From CBDCGJ01 sp965238305 (GTDB lineage Bacteria; Pseudomonadota; Alphaproteobacteria; GCA-2731375), in the NCBI GenBank assembly GCA_965238305.1, contig CBDEHK010000001.1, positions 434,001 through 498,000 of the forward strand: DNA of 64,000 bases. Reading direction: 5' to 3'. The notes under the pieces are model-generated. The model searched no databases, was not told where the DNA came from, and was given only the letters and a program-made list of their open reading frames with translations. Shown piece after piece: positions 9,099-17,424 of this stretch (its first letter is position 1; each line of letters opens with the position of its first letter). The translations under genes and the position numbers were made by a program.

Positions 9099-9710
9099 CT
9101 AACCATGCAAAGCTTCGGTGATCTCAGCACAGGTCGAAATCTCCGCGATGGTTGATAGCGAGGCGACGGAAGATCGGTGCGCCTGTTCAGAAAATGCCCC
9201 ACAGCCGTCCGCCAGCAAAATGCAGCGATAATCGCGCACGTGGGCATCGCGCAGGGTCGAGGCGACCCCGCCATTGGTGACGATACCGCAGAATATCAGC
9301 GTCTCCAGATCGGCGCGACGTAACACCCAATCCATCCGGCTATTGTAAAACGCCGAAAAAGCAACTTTCTCAACCGACAAGTCGGCCGGCTGCAATTCAT
9401 CTATAAACGCTTGACCAAAAGAGCCTGGGGCAAAATCGCCCCGGCCCAGAAAGGGGCGAAGTTTTCTGAGATGATCCGAAATGAAGGGCGCGCCGTCACG
9501 TCCCGGCACCAAGGTAAAATGGGTCGAGACAATCCAGCCACCGGCTCTGCGCATGGCCTCGGCAACCGGCACCAAGCGTTCCGGCAACGCCGCAATCATT
9601 TCACAGGCTTGACCGGCCCGCCCATAAGCACCGTCGGGATGGATAAAATCATTCTGCATATCGACGATCATCAAGGCGCTGCGAGCAGCGTCGAAAGGTG
9701 CCATGGTCAT
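9099..9710 (-). CDS. Isochorismatase-like hydrolase lacking the usual catalytic Cys
   Basis: A 203-residue cytoplasmic protein of the isochorismatase/cysteine-hydrolase superfamily, which includes nicotinamidase, N-carbamoylsarcosine amidase and maleamate amidohydrolase. Asp17 (ALMIVDMQNDF) and Lys115 (VEKVAFSAFYN) match two members of the catalytic triad. The third position, normally Cys in a TN-x-C-V motif, is Gly148 here (VTNGGVAST). True isochorismatases also lack the Cys, so hydrolysis of a vinyl ether or a water-mediated reaction is possible, but an amidase reaction would then need another nucleophile; Cys141 lies seven residues earlier. The start overlaps the HyuA stop by four bases (ATGA). 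It is the last gene of the minus-strand operon and converges on the dehalogenase, 28 bases away. The fold call is sure; the activity is open. Confidence 0.82.
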   Translation of the reverse strand: MTMAPFDAARSALMIVDMQNDFIHPDGAYGRAGQACEMIAALPERLVPVAEAMRRAGGWIVSTHFTLVPGRDGAPFISDHLRKLRPFLGRGDFAPGSFGQAFIDELQPADLSVEKVAFSAFYNSRMDWVLRRADLETLIFCGIVTNGGVASTLRDAHVRDYRCILLADGCGAFSEQAHRSSVASLSTIAEISTCAEITEALHG

Positions 9711-11782
9711 TCTTTCCCCGGCTGCCGGGTGATCACAATATTGCCAAACTTATCGACCGTGCCGGTCAAGCCGGGCTCGATCAAAATGGTCGTATCCGGT
9801 TGCTCCAGTATCGCCGGTCCATCGATCCGCGCCTCAATCGGAAGCCGCAGGCGGTCGTAGATCGCGGCTTCATGCCAACCGCCATCGACCCAGATTTTCC
9901 GCTTGCCGCTTTGCGCGGCAGCCATATCGAGGTCGGCTTTGGGGGCCAAGATAGAAAGATCGAATTTTGGCCGCCGGCCGATCACCGAGACGCGCAAATT
10001 CAGGACCCGCACCGCGATCCCCTCGAGCGGCCGGCCATAAACCTGGGCATAACGTTTCTCGAAGGCCTGGCGAACAAGTTCCTCTGAAATTCCGGTTGTG
10101 CTGTTTTCCAAAGTCAGCGGTAGGGCCACATCGACCGTGTGGGTTTGGCCGAGATAGGACATATCGAGTTCGAACTGCTGATCGATGCCGCCGAAAGTCA
10201 CGCCGGCGGCGGCCAGTAGTTCTTGGCCTTCATGGGCCAAGGAAACCATGCGCCGATCCAACGCCGCCGCATCCAAACCGTCCAGCATGGTATTCAAGGT
10301 CTGGACAAAATCGTGCCGCATGTCGGCGATGATGCAGCCCAAGGCACTGGTGACACCGGGATAGAGCGGGATCAAAGCGTTTTTTAAACCGACTTCTTCA
10401 AGCAAAGCACCGGCATGCAAAGCGCCACCGCCGCCAAACGGCATGGCGGCAAATTCGCTTGGATTGTGGCCGCGTTCAATCGACACCAATCGGATCGCGC
10501 CGGCCATTTTGGAATTCGCCACTTTGATAACCGCTTCCGCGGCATTCATCACCCCAAGCTTTAGGGGCTCGCCAACATGCTGTTCGATCGCTGCTTTTGC
10601 CGCCTCGACATCAAGGCTGTCAAGCTTGCCGCCAATCGGGCGGGCGGCATTGATGCGGCCCAGCACCAGGTTCGCATCGGTGACCGTCGGACGCTCATTG
10701 CCTTGGCCATAACAAACCGGGCCCGGATCGGAGCCAGCGGATTCCGGACCGATTTGCAACAGGCCGCCGCGATCGACCCAGGCGATAGAACCGCCACCGG
10801 CACCAATTGTGGTGATCTCGATCATCGGCGTGCGCACGACCAGGCCAAAATCGATTGAGGTCTGGGCCGCCAAAGCACTTTGACCATTCGCCACCAAAGA
10901 AACATCGAAGCTAGTGCCGCCCATATCGCAGCTGATGATGTTGGGGAAGCCGGCAGCACTGGCAATATGGGCGCTGGCGATTACCCCAGCGGCGGGGCCA
11001 GACAGGGCAGTGCGAATAGGCAGGCGCCGGGTCGTATCGACCGACATGACGCCACCATTTGACTGCACGATCAAAATCTGCCCGGCGAAACCATCCGCCC
11101 CCAGCGCAGTTTCGAGACGGTGCACATAATTGCCGATCGGCGGCTGTAGGTAAGCGTTCAGAACGGTGGTGGAGGTGCGTTCGAACTCGCGGATTTCCGG
11201 CAGGATCTGGGACGACGCATTGACATGGTCGTTCGGCCAAAGCTCACGCACGGCAGCCAGGGCGGCCAATTCGTTTTCGGCATTGGCATAGGCATTAATG
11301 AAGACGATGCAGACCGCTTCGACACCGGCTTCGATCAAAGCTCGTGTCGCGGCGCGGACCGCTTCGACGTCGACGGCTTGATGGATCGTGCCATCGGCTA
11401 AGGTCCGCTCCGCCACTTCGAAACGCAGGTCGCGCGGGATCACCGGTTCATACTGTCCCCACAAGCCCCAAGTTTCTGGCCGGTCGCGGCGACGCATTTC
11501 AAGGGCATCGCGGAACCCTTTAGTGGTGATGATGCCGGTGCGCGCGCCCTTGCGTTCCAGCAAAGCGTTGGTCCCAACTGTAGTCCCGTGCACGACGGTT
11601 GAAATATCGGCAAAATTATCGGCGCCTTGCAAAATGCCGTCGATAAACCCGACCGATTGATCGGGACGGGTCGAGGGTACTTTTGCAACCTTGCAATGTC
11701 CGGTCGCCTGATCGAGGAAAAATACATCCGTGAAGGTGCCACCGACATCAACCCCGACGACATAATTCGCTTGATCCGCCAT
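9707..11782 (-). CDS. hyuA: Hydantoinase/oxoprolinase subunit A
   Basis: A 691-residue ATP-binding subunit of the HyuA/HyuB family (N-methylhydantoinase, 5-oxoprolinase, and relatives such as acetone and acetophenone carboxylases). It opens with the nucleotide-binding motif GVDVGGTFTDVFF, has SCDMGGTSFDVS in the middle and the conserved FGGGGALHA near residue 440, in the standard order of Hydant_A_N, Hydantoinase_A and C-terminal domains. With HyuB it would use ATP to open a lactam, imide or hydantoin ring in the cytoplasm. The ATG directly follows the HyuB stop with no gap (TAGATG), so the subunits are coupled. Length is usual for a stand-alone A subunit. Neighbours suggest a cyclic imide or lactam giving a maleamate-like product. 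Family sure, substrate inferred. Confidence 0.9.
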   Translation of the reverse strand: MADQANYVVGVDVGGTFTDVFFLDQATGHCKVAKVPSTRPDQSVGFIDGILQGADNFADISTVVHGTTVGTNALLERKGARTGIITTKGFRDALEMRRRDRPETWGLWGQYEPVIPRDLRFEVAERTLADGTIHQAVDVEAVRAATRALIEAGVEAVCIVFINAYANAENELAALAAVRELWPNDHVNASSQILPEIREFERTSTTVLNAYLQPPIGNYVHRLETALGADGFAGQILIVQSNGGVMSVDTTRRLPIRTALSGPAAGVIASAHIASAAGFPNIISCDMGGTSFDVSLVANGQSALAAQTSIDFGLVVRTPMIEITTIGAGGGSIAWVDRGGLLQIGPESAGSDPGPVCYGQGNERPTVTDANLVLGRINAARPIGGKLDSLDVEAAKAAIEQHVGEPLKLGVMNAAEAVIKVANSKMAGAIRLVSIERGHNPSEFAAMPFGGGGALHAGALLEEVGLKNALIPLYPGVTSALGCIIADMRHDFVQTLNTMLDGLDAAALDRRMVSLAHEGQELLAAAGVTFGGIDQQFELDMSYLGQTHTVDVALPLTLENSTTGISEELVRQAFEKRYAQVYGRPLEGIAVRVLNLRVSVIGRRPKFDLSILAPKADLDMAAAQSGKRKIWVDGGWHEAAIYDRLRLPIEARIDGPAILEQPDTTILIEPGLTGTVDKFGNIVITRQPGKE

Positions 11783-13507
11783 CTATGATGCCGCGCGCAA
11801 GGTGGCTGTCGCCGCTTCGTCGACGTCACCTGTAGCAGTAACGATAACCTGATAATCCTGTTTGGCAGCGTCAACGCTGACATAGCCCAAAAGGACGTCT
11901 TTGGCGACGGCAGAGGGAGCGCGCTCCGCCGCCGGACCGTAGCCACCGCCACCGGGCGATTCAAGGCGGACATGTTGGCCCCGGTTAATTTTGATATCGT
12001 TCATTTTCGACGCCAACGGCGGATGTCGGTCGCCGCCTTCTTGTTCGTAGGTGAACTTATTCAGGGCCCCGGCGGAACCACCTAGAACACCCGGCGGGGG
12101 AAAATTACCACGTTCCCCAAACAAATATACTTCCGCCGATTGTTCCAATAATTCGATTTCATAAACCGCACCAAGGCCGCCGCGATGGCGACCCGGCCCG
12201 CCGCTATCCGGGCGCAACGCCCATTGCGTGAAGAACATCGGATAGGCCGCTTCAAGAATTTCGATGGGTGGAATAGTCGCCGTCGATATCGGCGCATTGC
12301 CGTGGTTCAGGCCATCGCCCTTGGGGTGTCCGCCATGGCCGCCACCAAAAAAACTGAACATGATCCAGCGTCGTCCGTCCTGGCGATAACCGGCCAGCGA
12401 CAAGGCATTGATGGTGCCGTATGCCGCCGCGTTCGAACGTTCCGGCGCCGCTTGCACAATGGCGCAGAAAAAGACATCGATGATGCGTAGGATGGTTTCC
12501 GTATAACCGCCGACCGGTTTGGGCGGACCGACCGATAGCAAGGACTGTTCCGGAATGATGATGTCCAACGGCTCGAGTACACCGGCATTTGCCGGCACGT
12601 CATTGAAGACATGTTTTGTCGCCACGTAAATAGCGGCAATCGCCGTCGACCTTGAGATATTGACCGGTCCGGCGCAAGCGCCCGAGGTGCGTGAAAAATC
12701 CAATGTCATGCGGTCGCCGGCAATGGACAAATCCAAAGCGATTTTCAACGGCTCGTCGGTGATGCCGTCATTGTCCAGCCAGTCGTCGCTGGCATAGATG
12801 CCGTCCGGCAACTCTTGAATATTTGCCTTCATCAATTGGGTCGCGCGGCTTTTCAATTCCGCTAATGCGTTCAGGACAAGAGCGTCGCCATAATCGTCCA
12901 GCAGCGCCGTCAATCGCCGCGCCCCCAGGCCAAGGGCGTTGAGCTGACCATTCAGATCGCCATAGAGACTGATCGGCTGGCGTGAGTTGGCTTGCATGAT
13001 CGCGATGATGTCTTGGCGCAACTCGCCGCGTTCGTAAAGTTTCACTGGCGGGATATACATCCCCTCCTGAAAACTTTCCGTCGCCACCGGATTATAATTG
13101 CCGGGGACGTTACCACCGACATCGTGCCAATGGCCGACCGAGGCGAGGTAACAAAATAATTTTCCCTCACGATAAAATGGCTGCACCAGTTTGAAATCGG
13201 ACAGATGGGTGCCGCCTTCATAGGGGTCGTTGAAAATATAAACATCGCCTTCCGCCATATCCCCGTCGCGGGCGGCTTTGTCGATGATCGCCTTCACCGC
13301 GAAAGACATGACACCGACAAAAATCGGCAGTCCTGATTTACCTTGAATGAGGGTTTCACCGCTCTTAGCGTCATAAAGACCGTGCGAGGCGTCATGGGCT
13401 TCGGCGATGATCGGATTAAAGGCACTTCTGAACAATGTCGCGTCCATTTCGTCAGCGATCTGTTCTAAACGGCCCTTTAGGACAGCCAGCGTTACCGGGT
13501 CAATCAT
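11783..13507 (-). CDS. hyuB: Hydantoinase/oxoprolinase subunit B
   Basis: A 574-residue catalytic partner of HyuA. MIDPVTLAVLKGRLEQIADEM at the start, AEAHDASHGLYD (about residue 36) and the late GGGHGGHPKGDG and SPGGGGYGP motifs are standard HyuB signatures. The start is the ATG at 13507, six bases after GGAG; the frame stays open upstream inside the lyase gene, but that part is a shadow. It overlaps the 3' end of the lyase gene by eight bases and abuts HyuA, so it belongs to a single tightly packed operon. Together the subunits should hydrolyse a cyclic amide with ATP; a carboxylase role is less likely because the third subunit of acetone carboxylase is absent. Family sure. Confidence 0.9.
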   Translation of the reverse strand: MIDPVTLAVLKGRLEQIADEMDATLFRSAFNPIIAEAHDASHGLYDAKSGETLIQGKSGLPIFVGVMSFAVKAIIDKAARDGDMAEGDVYIFNDPYEGGTHLSDFKLVQPFYREGKLFCYLASVGHWHDVGGNVPGNYNPVATESFQEGMYIPPVKLYERGELRQDIIAIMQANSRQPISLYGDLNGQLNALGLGARRLTALLDDYGDALVLNALAELKSRATQLMKANIQELPDGIYASDDWLDNDGITDEPLKIALDLSIAGDRMTLDFSRTSGACAGPVNISRSTAIAAIYVATKHVFNDVPANAGVLEPLDIIIPEQSLLSVGPPKPVGGYTETILRIIDVFFCAIVQAAPERSNAAAYGTINALSLAGYRQDGRRWIMFSFFGGGHGGHPKGDGLNHGNAPISTATIPPIEILEAAYPMFFTQWALRPDSGGPGRHRGGLGAVYEIELLEQSAEVYLFGERGNFPPPGVLGGSAGALNKFTYEQEGGDRHPPLASKMNDIKINRGQHVRLESPGGGGYGPAAERAPSAVAKDVLLGYVSVDAAKQDYQVIVTATGDVDEAATATLRAAS

Positions 13508-14390
13508 CACGATCTCCGAAGTGTTTGCCGTCGTAGCGTTCGCCGGCGTCGAGGATATTTTGCGTGCCCAGAAGCTCATTCAATTCGCCCAAGTTCAACA
13601 TCCCCCGGCTAAACGGATCGTTCCAGCCGTGTTTTTTCAAACTGGCGAAATAGTCCTGTTCCATCCGGGCGCGGGCGCGAACCAGGCCGCCCGGAAAGAT
13701 AACCAGGGCATAGCCTATTTTTTGTAAGTCATCGGCGCTGTGCATTGGGGTGGAACCGCCTTCGACCATATTTGCCAATAACGGCACCCGATCCCCGAAG
13801 CGCGCCACGATCTTCGCCATTTGTTGAACATTTTCCGGCGCTTCGATAAACAGGATATCAACCCCGACTTCCAAATAACGTTCGGCACGTTCCAGCGCCG
13901 CTTCAAACCCTTCCACCGCAATCGCGTCAGTTCGCGCCATGATCAAGGTTTGTTCGCGGCGCCGACTATCAAGCGCGGCCTTCAACTTGCCGACCGCTTC
14001 GCCAACGCTGACCAGGGTCTTGCCGGCAAGATGACCACACCGCTTCGGCATATTCTGATCTTCGAGCTGGATCGCATCGGCGCCGCAGCGTTCGAACAAG
14101 CGCACCGTTCGTTGCACATTCAAAGCGTTGCCAAAGCCGGTGTCGCCATCGATAACGATCGGGATATCGATCCGTTCGCGAATGTTCGAAAGGGTTTCGG
14201 CCACTTCACTCATGGCGACGAGACCAATATCGGCGCGGCCGAAACGGCTATAGGCAATATTGGCGCCGCTCAGATAAGCGGCGGAAAATCCGGCATTCGC
14301 GGCCATGGCGCCACTGAAGGCATCATAAATTCCCGGCGCGACCACAATCTCAGGTGCTGCCAGTTGGGCGGAAAGGGTATTTGTGGTCAT
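13500..14390 (-). CDS. ICL/PEP-mutase family carbon-carbon lyase (dimethylmalate or methylisocitrate lyase-like)
   Basis: A 296-residue (beta/alpha)8 enzyme of the isocitrate lyase/PEP mutase superfamily. The catalytic-loop motif KRCGH (residues 116-120) supplies the Cys used by true lyases, DGDTGFG (81-87) carries the Mg-binding Asp residues, and LEDQ (109-112) follows. The Cys favours C-C cleavage of a 2-hydroxy or 2-substituted dicarboxylate (methylisocitrate lyase, 2,3-dimethylmalate lyase) over phosphonate chemistry. The gene lies six bases after a LeuD-like hydratase and overlaps hyuB. A hydratase pair followed by this lyase is the arrangement of the 2,3-dimethylmalate step of nicotinate fermentation, so a substituted malate giving pyruvate plus a short acid is the best guess. 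Propionyl-CoA (prp) genes are absent, which argues against methylcitrate. Confidence 0.85.
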   Translation of the reverse strand: MTTNTLSAQLAAPEIVVAPGIYDAFSGAMAANAGFSAAYLSGANIAYSRFGRADIGLVAMSEVAETLSNIRERIDIPIVIDGDTGFGNALNVQRTVRLFERCGADAIQLEDQNMPKRCGHLAGKTLVSVGEAVGKLKAALDSRRREQTLIMARTDAIAVEGFEAALERAERYLEVGVDILFIEAPENVQQMAKIVARFGDRVPLLANMVEGGSTPMHSADDLQKIGYALVIFPGGLVRARARMEQDYFASLKKHGWNDPFSRGMLNLGELNELLGTQNILDAGERYDGKHFGDRDD

Positions 14391-14396
14391 GTTTGT

Positions 14397-14909
14397 CTAA
14401 ACACCTTTCTGACCCGCCAGCTTGGCTTCCAGATAGGGGACAAGTCCACCCGCATAGATCATTGCCATTAAATGGTCCGGCATGATATCGCAGACGATCA
14501 CCGAATGCCTGTCTAAGTTTTCTAGGCGCCCGGTCGACCCATCGACCCGCAGACGGTCACCGGTTTGATAATCATGCGGTGCCTGATAGGTGAGTGCGAG
14601 AAGGCCAAAATTAATCGCGTTACGGTAAAAAATCCCCCCGAAGGAGCGCGCTATAAGAGCAGAAATCCCGAGCACTTTGAGCACTTGTGCGGCTTGTTCC
14701 CGGGAAGAGCCAATGCCAAAGTTTTCCCCGGCGACGACAATATCGCCGGCCTGCACAGCGCCGGCGAATTCGGGCAACACGGCTTCCAGGCAATGTTGCG
14801 CCATCACCTCAAGCGGGCCTTTCATATAAAGGCCGGGTGCCAACACATCGGTGTCGATATCGTCACCGAAGACCCAGGCCCGGCCGCTGAAAGTATTTGC
14901 TTTGGTCAT
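14397..14909 (-). CDS. LeuD-like small subunit of an aconitase-family hydratase
   Basis: A 170-residue swivel-domain subunit of the LeuC/LeuD hydro-lyase class. AWVFGDDIDTDVLAPGLYM opens the domain, and GENFGIGSSREQAAQVLK (about residues 67-84) is the substrate-binding loop whose Ser-Arg contact the substrate carboxylate. Its ATG at 14909 overlaps the LeuC-like stop by four bases, so both subunits are translated together; upstream in-frame codons lie in the large-subunit gene. Similar heterodimers include isopropylmalate isomerase, maleate/citraconate hydratase and dimethylmaleate hydratase (DmdAB). No leuA or leuB is nearby, and the operon carries hydrolases and a lyase, so a catabolic hydratase is more likely than leucine synthesis. 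Confidence 0.85.
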   Translation of the reverse strand: MTKANTFSGRAWVFGDDIDTDVLAPGLYMKGPLEVMAQHCLEAVLPEFAGAVQAGDIVVAGENFGIGSSREQAAQVLKVLGISALIARSFGGIFYRNAINFGLLALTYQAPHDYQTGDRLRVDGSTGRLENLDRHSVIVCDIMPDHLMAMIYAGGLVPYLEAKLAGQKGV

Positions 14910-16189
14910 GGCAAAACCCCATCTAGCATCTCGCGCGGGTCGCAAATGTGACCGGCAACGGCCGCGGCGGCAACGGTATAAGGTGACGCCAAATAGACCT
15001 TCGACGACGGTGAGCCCATGCGGCCTTGGAAGTTGCGGGCGGTCGAGGCGATACAGGTTTCGCCGGCCGTCAAGACACCGGCGCCATATCCGGCACAGGC
15101 GCCGCAACCTGACGGTAGCAAAATCGCCCCGGCATCCAATATTGTCGCTAGACTGCCGTCAGCGATAGCGGCAGCGGTGGTCTGACCGGAGGCTGGCGCA
15201 ACTAACAAGCGGCTCGATGAAGCTATTTTACGCCCTTTCAAGACCCGGGCCGCCATCTGCAGATCTTGCAATTTGGCCCCGGTACAAGCGCCAATATAAG
15301 CCTGGTCTATGGTTTGACCGGCCTGTTCCGTCACGGCGCTGGTATTGGCAGGACTATGGGGCGCAGCGACTTGCGGCGCCAAAGCGGCCGCGTCAAAGTC
15401 ATGGATCGCCTGATAGTCGGCGTTTTCGTCGCCGCGCCAAACTTTTTTGTCGCTTAGATCACCGCCGTGGCTTTCCAGATAATCGATGGTGATGTCATCA
15501 GCGGCAATGATCCCGGTCTGCGCGCCGAGTTCGGCCGCCAGATTGCACATGGTCATGCGTTCGGTATGGGAAAGGGCGGTGACCGCTTCGCCGGCATATT
15601 CGACGACTTGATAAGCGCCGCCACCCAAGCCCATTTTTGCGCACGTCGCCAGCATCATATCTTTGGCGGCGACGCCGGCTGCAAGCTGGCTTGACCAGCG
15701 GATCAAAATCGTTCCCGGCACTTTGATCCAGGTTTCGCCGGTAACCAGAACGCCGGCCATATCCGTGGCGCCGACGCCAAACATGAAACAGCCTGCCGCC
15801 CCACCGGTCGGTGAATGGCTATCGCCACCGACCACAAACATGCCGGGTTTCAGATAGGCATTTTCCTGAATAACGACATGGCAGATACCCTCCATATCGT
15901 GGAACTTCCGAACCCCGTTCGATCCCACCCATTTGCGGGTGAGATCCAGGATCGCGGCGCTTTCGGCGTCGACGGCGGGCACATAATGGTCTGAGATCAC
16001 AATAACCCGCTCAGGATCCCAAACATTTGCCTTAAGCTGCGCCAGGATCGGCGCCACCCGTCGGGGTCCACCCGAATCATGCATCATCGCCAGATCGACC
16101 CGACAGGTCACGATCTCACCGGGCGCGACGGCGTCTCTACCGGCAGCGCGTGCGATGATCTTTTCAGCCAGCGTTTGTGGCACCCTCAA
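14906..16189 (-). CDS. LeuC-like large subunit of an aconitase-family hydratase
   Basis: A 427-residue [4Fe-4S] hydro-lyase subunit. Three cluster cysteines are in place: Cys302 (ACTGAKLQD), and Cys362 and Cys365 (GCGACAGYG). The active-site motifs VISDHYVP (about 65-72) and GGDSHSPTGGA (about 121-131) are also present. The length (427) fits the short archaeal/anaerobe-type LeuC and DmdA clade rather than the ~465-residue enzyme of enterobacterial leucine synthesis. With the LeuD-like subunit it should add water across a maleate-type double bond or isomerise a hydroxy acid. It starts 45 bases after the LysR gene. The exact substrate (dimethylmaleate, citraconate, maleate) is inferred from the lyase and amide hydrolases downstream. 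Confidence 0.86.
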   Translation of the reverse strand: MRVPQTLAEKIIARAAGRDAVAPGEIVTCRVDLAMMHDSGGPRRVAPILAQLKANVWDPERVIVISDHYVPAVDAESAAILDLTRKWVGSNGVRKFHDMEGICHVVIQENAYLKPGMFVVGGDSHSPTGGAAGCFMFGVGATDMAGVLVTGETWIKVPGTILIRWSSQLAAGVAAKDMMLATCAKMGLGGGAYQVVEYAGEAVTALSHTERMTMCNLAAELGAQTGIIAADDITIDYLESHGGDLSDKKVWRGDENADYQAIHDFDAAALAPQVAAPHSPANTSAVTEQAGQTIDQAYIGACTGAKLQDLQMAARVLKGRKIASSSRLLVAPASGQTTAAAIADGSLATILDAGAILLPSGCGACAGYGAGVLTAGETCIASTARNFQGRMGSPSSKVYLASPYTVAAAAVAGHICDPREMLDGVLP

Positions 16190-16234
16190 AGCCCCTTTAT
16201 ACAGAGGAAACAGAAATCGGAACGTAATTAGATA

Positions 16235-17161
16235 TTACAGCAATGAATTTGCCTGTCTATCGCCCGCACCATCGAAGATAAAAGGATCAAGGCTGTTCCG
16301 GAAATGATGCACAAAATCCTGCAGCAGCAGAGATTGCGGATGGTATTTCGGATACAGCAAGTCGAGGCGGAATGGCAGATCAGGCTTGAACGGGCGAATA
16401 ACAAGTCCATCTCCGACATATTCGGCAGCGTCAATGGAGCTGACGACCGCGGCACCGACGCCTTTCGCGGCCAACAAACAAGCGGTCGCAAATTGCCGGG
16501 CTTCGATGCGTTGATTAAGGGTGACGCTAGCGCTGTCGAAGGCGCGCTTTAAGGCATGATAAAAGACGTTGTCCCGGTCCGGCGTAATCATCGGGACCCC
16601 GTCCAGGTCCTGCGCACTAATGCTGTTGCGGGCGACCAGGGGATGATCCGAGGCCAGCACACAGACGGTGCGAATATCGATCGATTCGTGATTAATCGCA
16701 CTATGACCGTCGAATTCATCGGCGATGCCGACATCATATTGCTGCGCCGCAATCCATTCGCGAACACGCGTCGAACTTCTGGTCTGAAAGGACATGGTCA
16801 CTTGCGGGCGTTCGCGCAGAAATTCCGCCACCACATCCGGCAGCAAAGATGTCGCAAATCCAGGCAAGCAAGCGATGCGTAAATGCCCGGCCTTCTGGTT
16901 TCGGATATCGTCCGAGAGCTGAGAGATATGTTCCAAATTGGCGATCGCCCGCTCCACCTCATTGAACAAAAAATCCGCTTCCACCGTTGGCAACAAGCGG
17001 CCATGGCGGCGATCGAACAGTTGAAACTCCACCGATTGCTCAAGATTTGAGATCAAGCGGCTGACCGCCGGTTGGGATATATTCAACATCCCGGCGGCAG
17101 CGGTGGCGCCGCCTGTGATCATCACGGCGCGAAAAGCTTCTAATTGGCGTAATCGGATCAC
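16235..17161 (-). CDS. LysR-type transcriptional regulator of the imide/hydratase operon
   Basis: A 308-residue regulator with an N-terminal winged helix-turn-helix (LRQLEAFRAVMITGGATAAAG, then SQPAVSRLISNLE) and a C-terminal co-inducer domain. The start is GTG at 17161, seven bases after GGAGGG. The frame is open upstream, but that stretch has no ribosome site and lengthens the protein past family norms. It is the first gene of the minus-strand run and is only 45 bases from the LeuC-like gene, so it probably regulates its own operon. It is also divergent from ugpB across about 260 bases. The effector is unknown; a ring-opened imide or substituted maleate is a reasonable guess. Confidence 0.87.
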   Translation of the reverse strand: MIRLRQLEAFRAVMITGGATAAAGMLNISQPAVSRLISNLEQSVEFQLFDRRHGRLLPTVEADFLFNEVERAIANLEHISQLSDDIRNQKAGHLRIACLPGFATSLLPDVVAEFLRERPQVTMSFQTRSSTRVREWIAAQQYDVGIADEFDGHSAINHESIDIRTVCVLASDHPLVARNSISAQDLDGVPMITPDRDNVFYHALKRAFDSASVTLNQRIEARQFATACLLAAKGVGAAVVSSIDAAEYVGDGLVIRPFKPDLPFRLDLLYPKYHPQSLLLQDFVHHFRNSLDPFIFDGAGDRQANSLL

Positions 17162-17424
17162 CTCTAGTCCCTCCTTCGAACGGTCACGCGGGAACTTACT
17201 TGAACTTTCTCCATAACATAAGGTTATGTAGGCATTCAATAATTGTATTAGACACAATAGGTTTTTCGAAAGACCATGTAAACATAATGAAATCGTACAA
17301 TTGGGGGCTCGAGGTCTGTTATACCTCCGGCCAATTCTAAGCGACGTGAATGAATGATTTGCTGGTCGTTAGGATCCAACAAAAAGACGAACAACGAAAT
17401 ACTTCAACTCTGAGGGAGATGAGA

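Noticed and set aside
16235..17257. Longer 340-residue LysR start
   Set aside because: The extra 32 residues have no ribosome site, while GTG at 17161 is seven bases after GGAGGG and gives the standard LysR N-terminus.
17311..17327. Small inverted repeat GAGGT/ACCTC before ugpB
   Set aside because: Only five-base arms; not enough to call an operator or Pho box.
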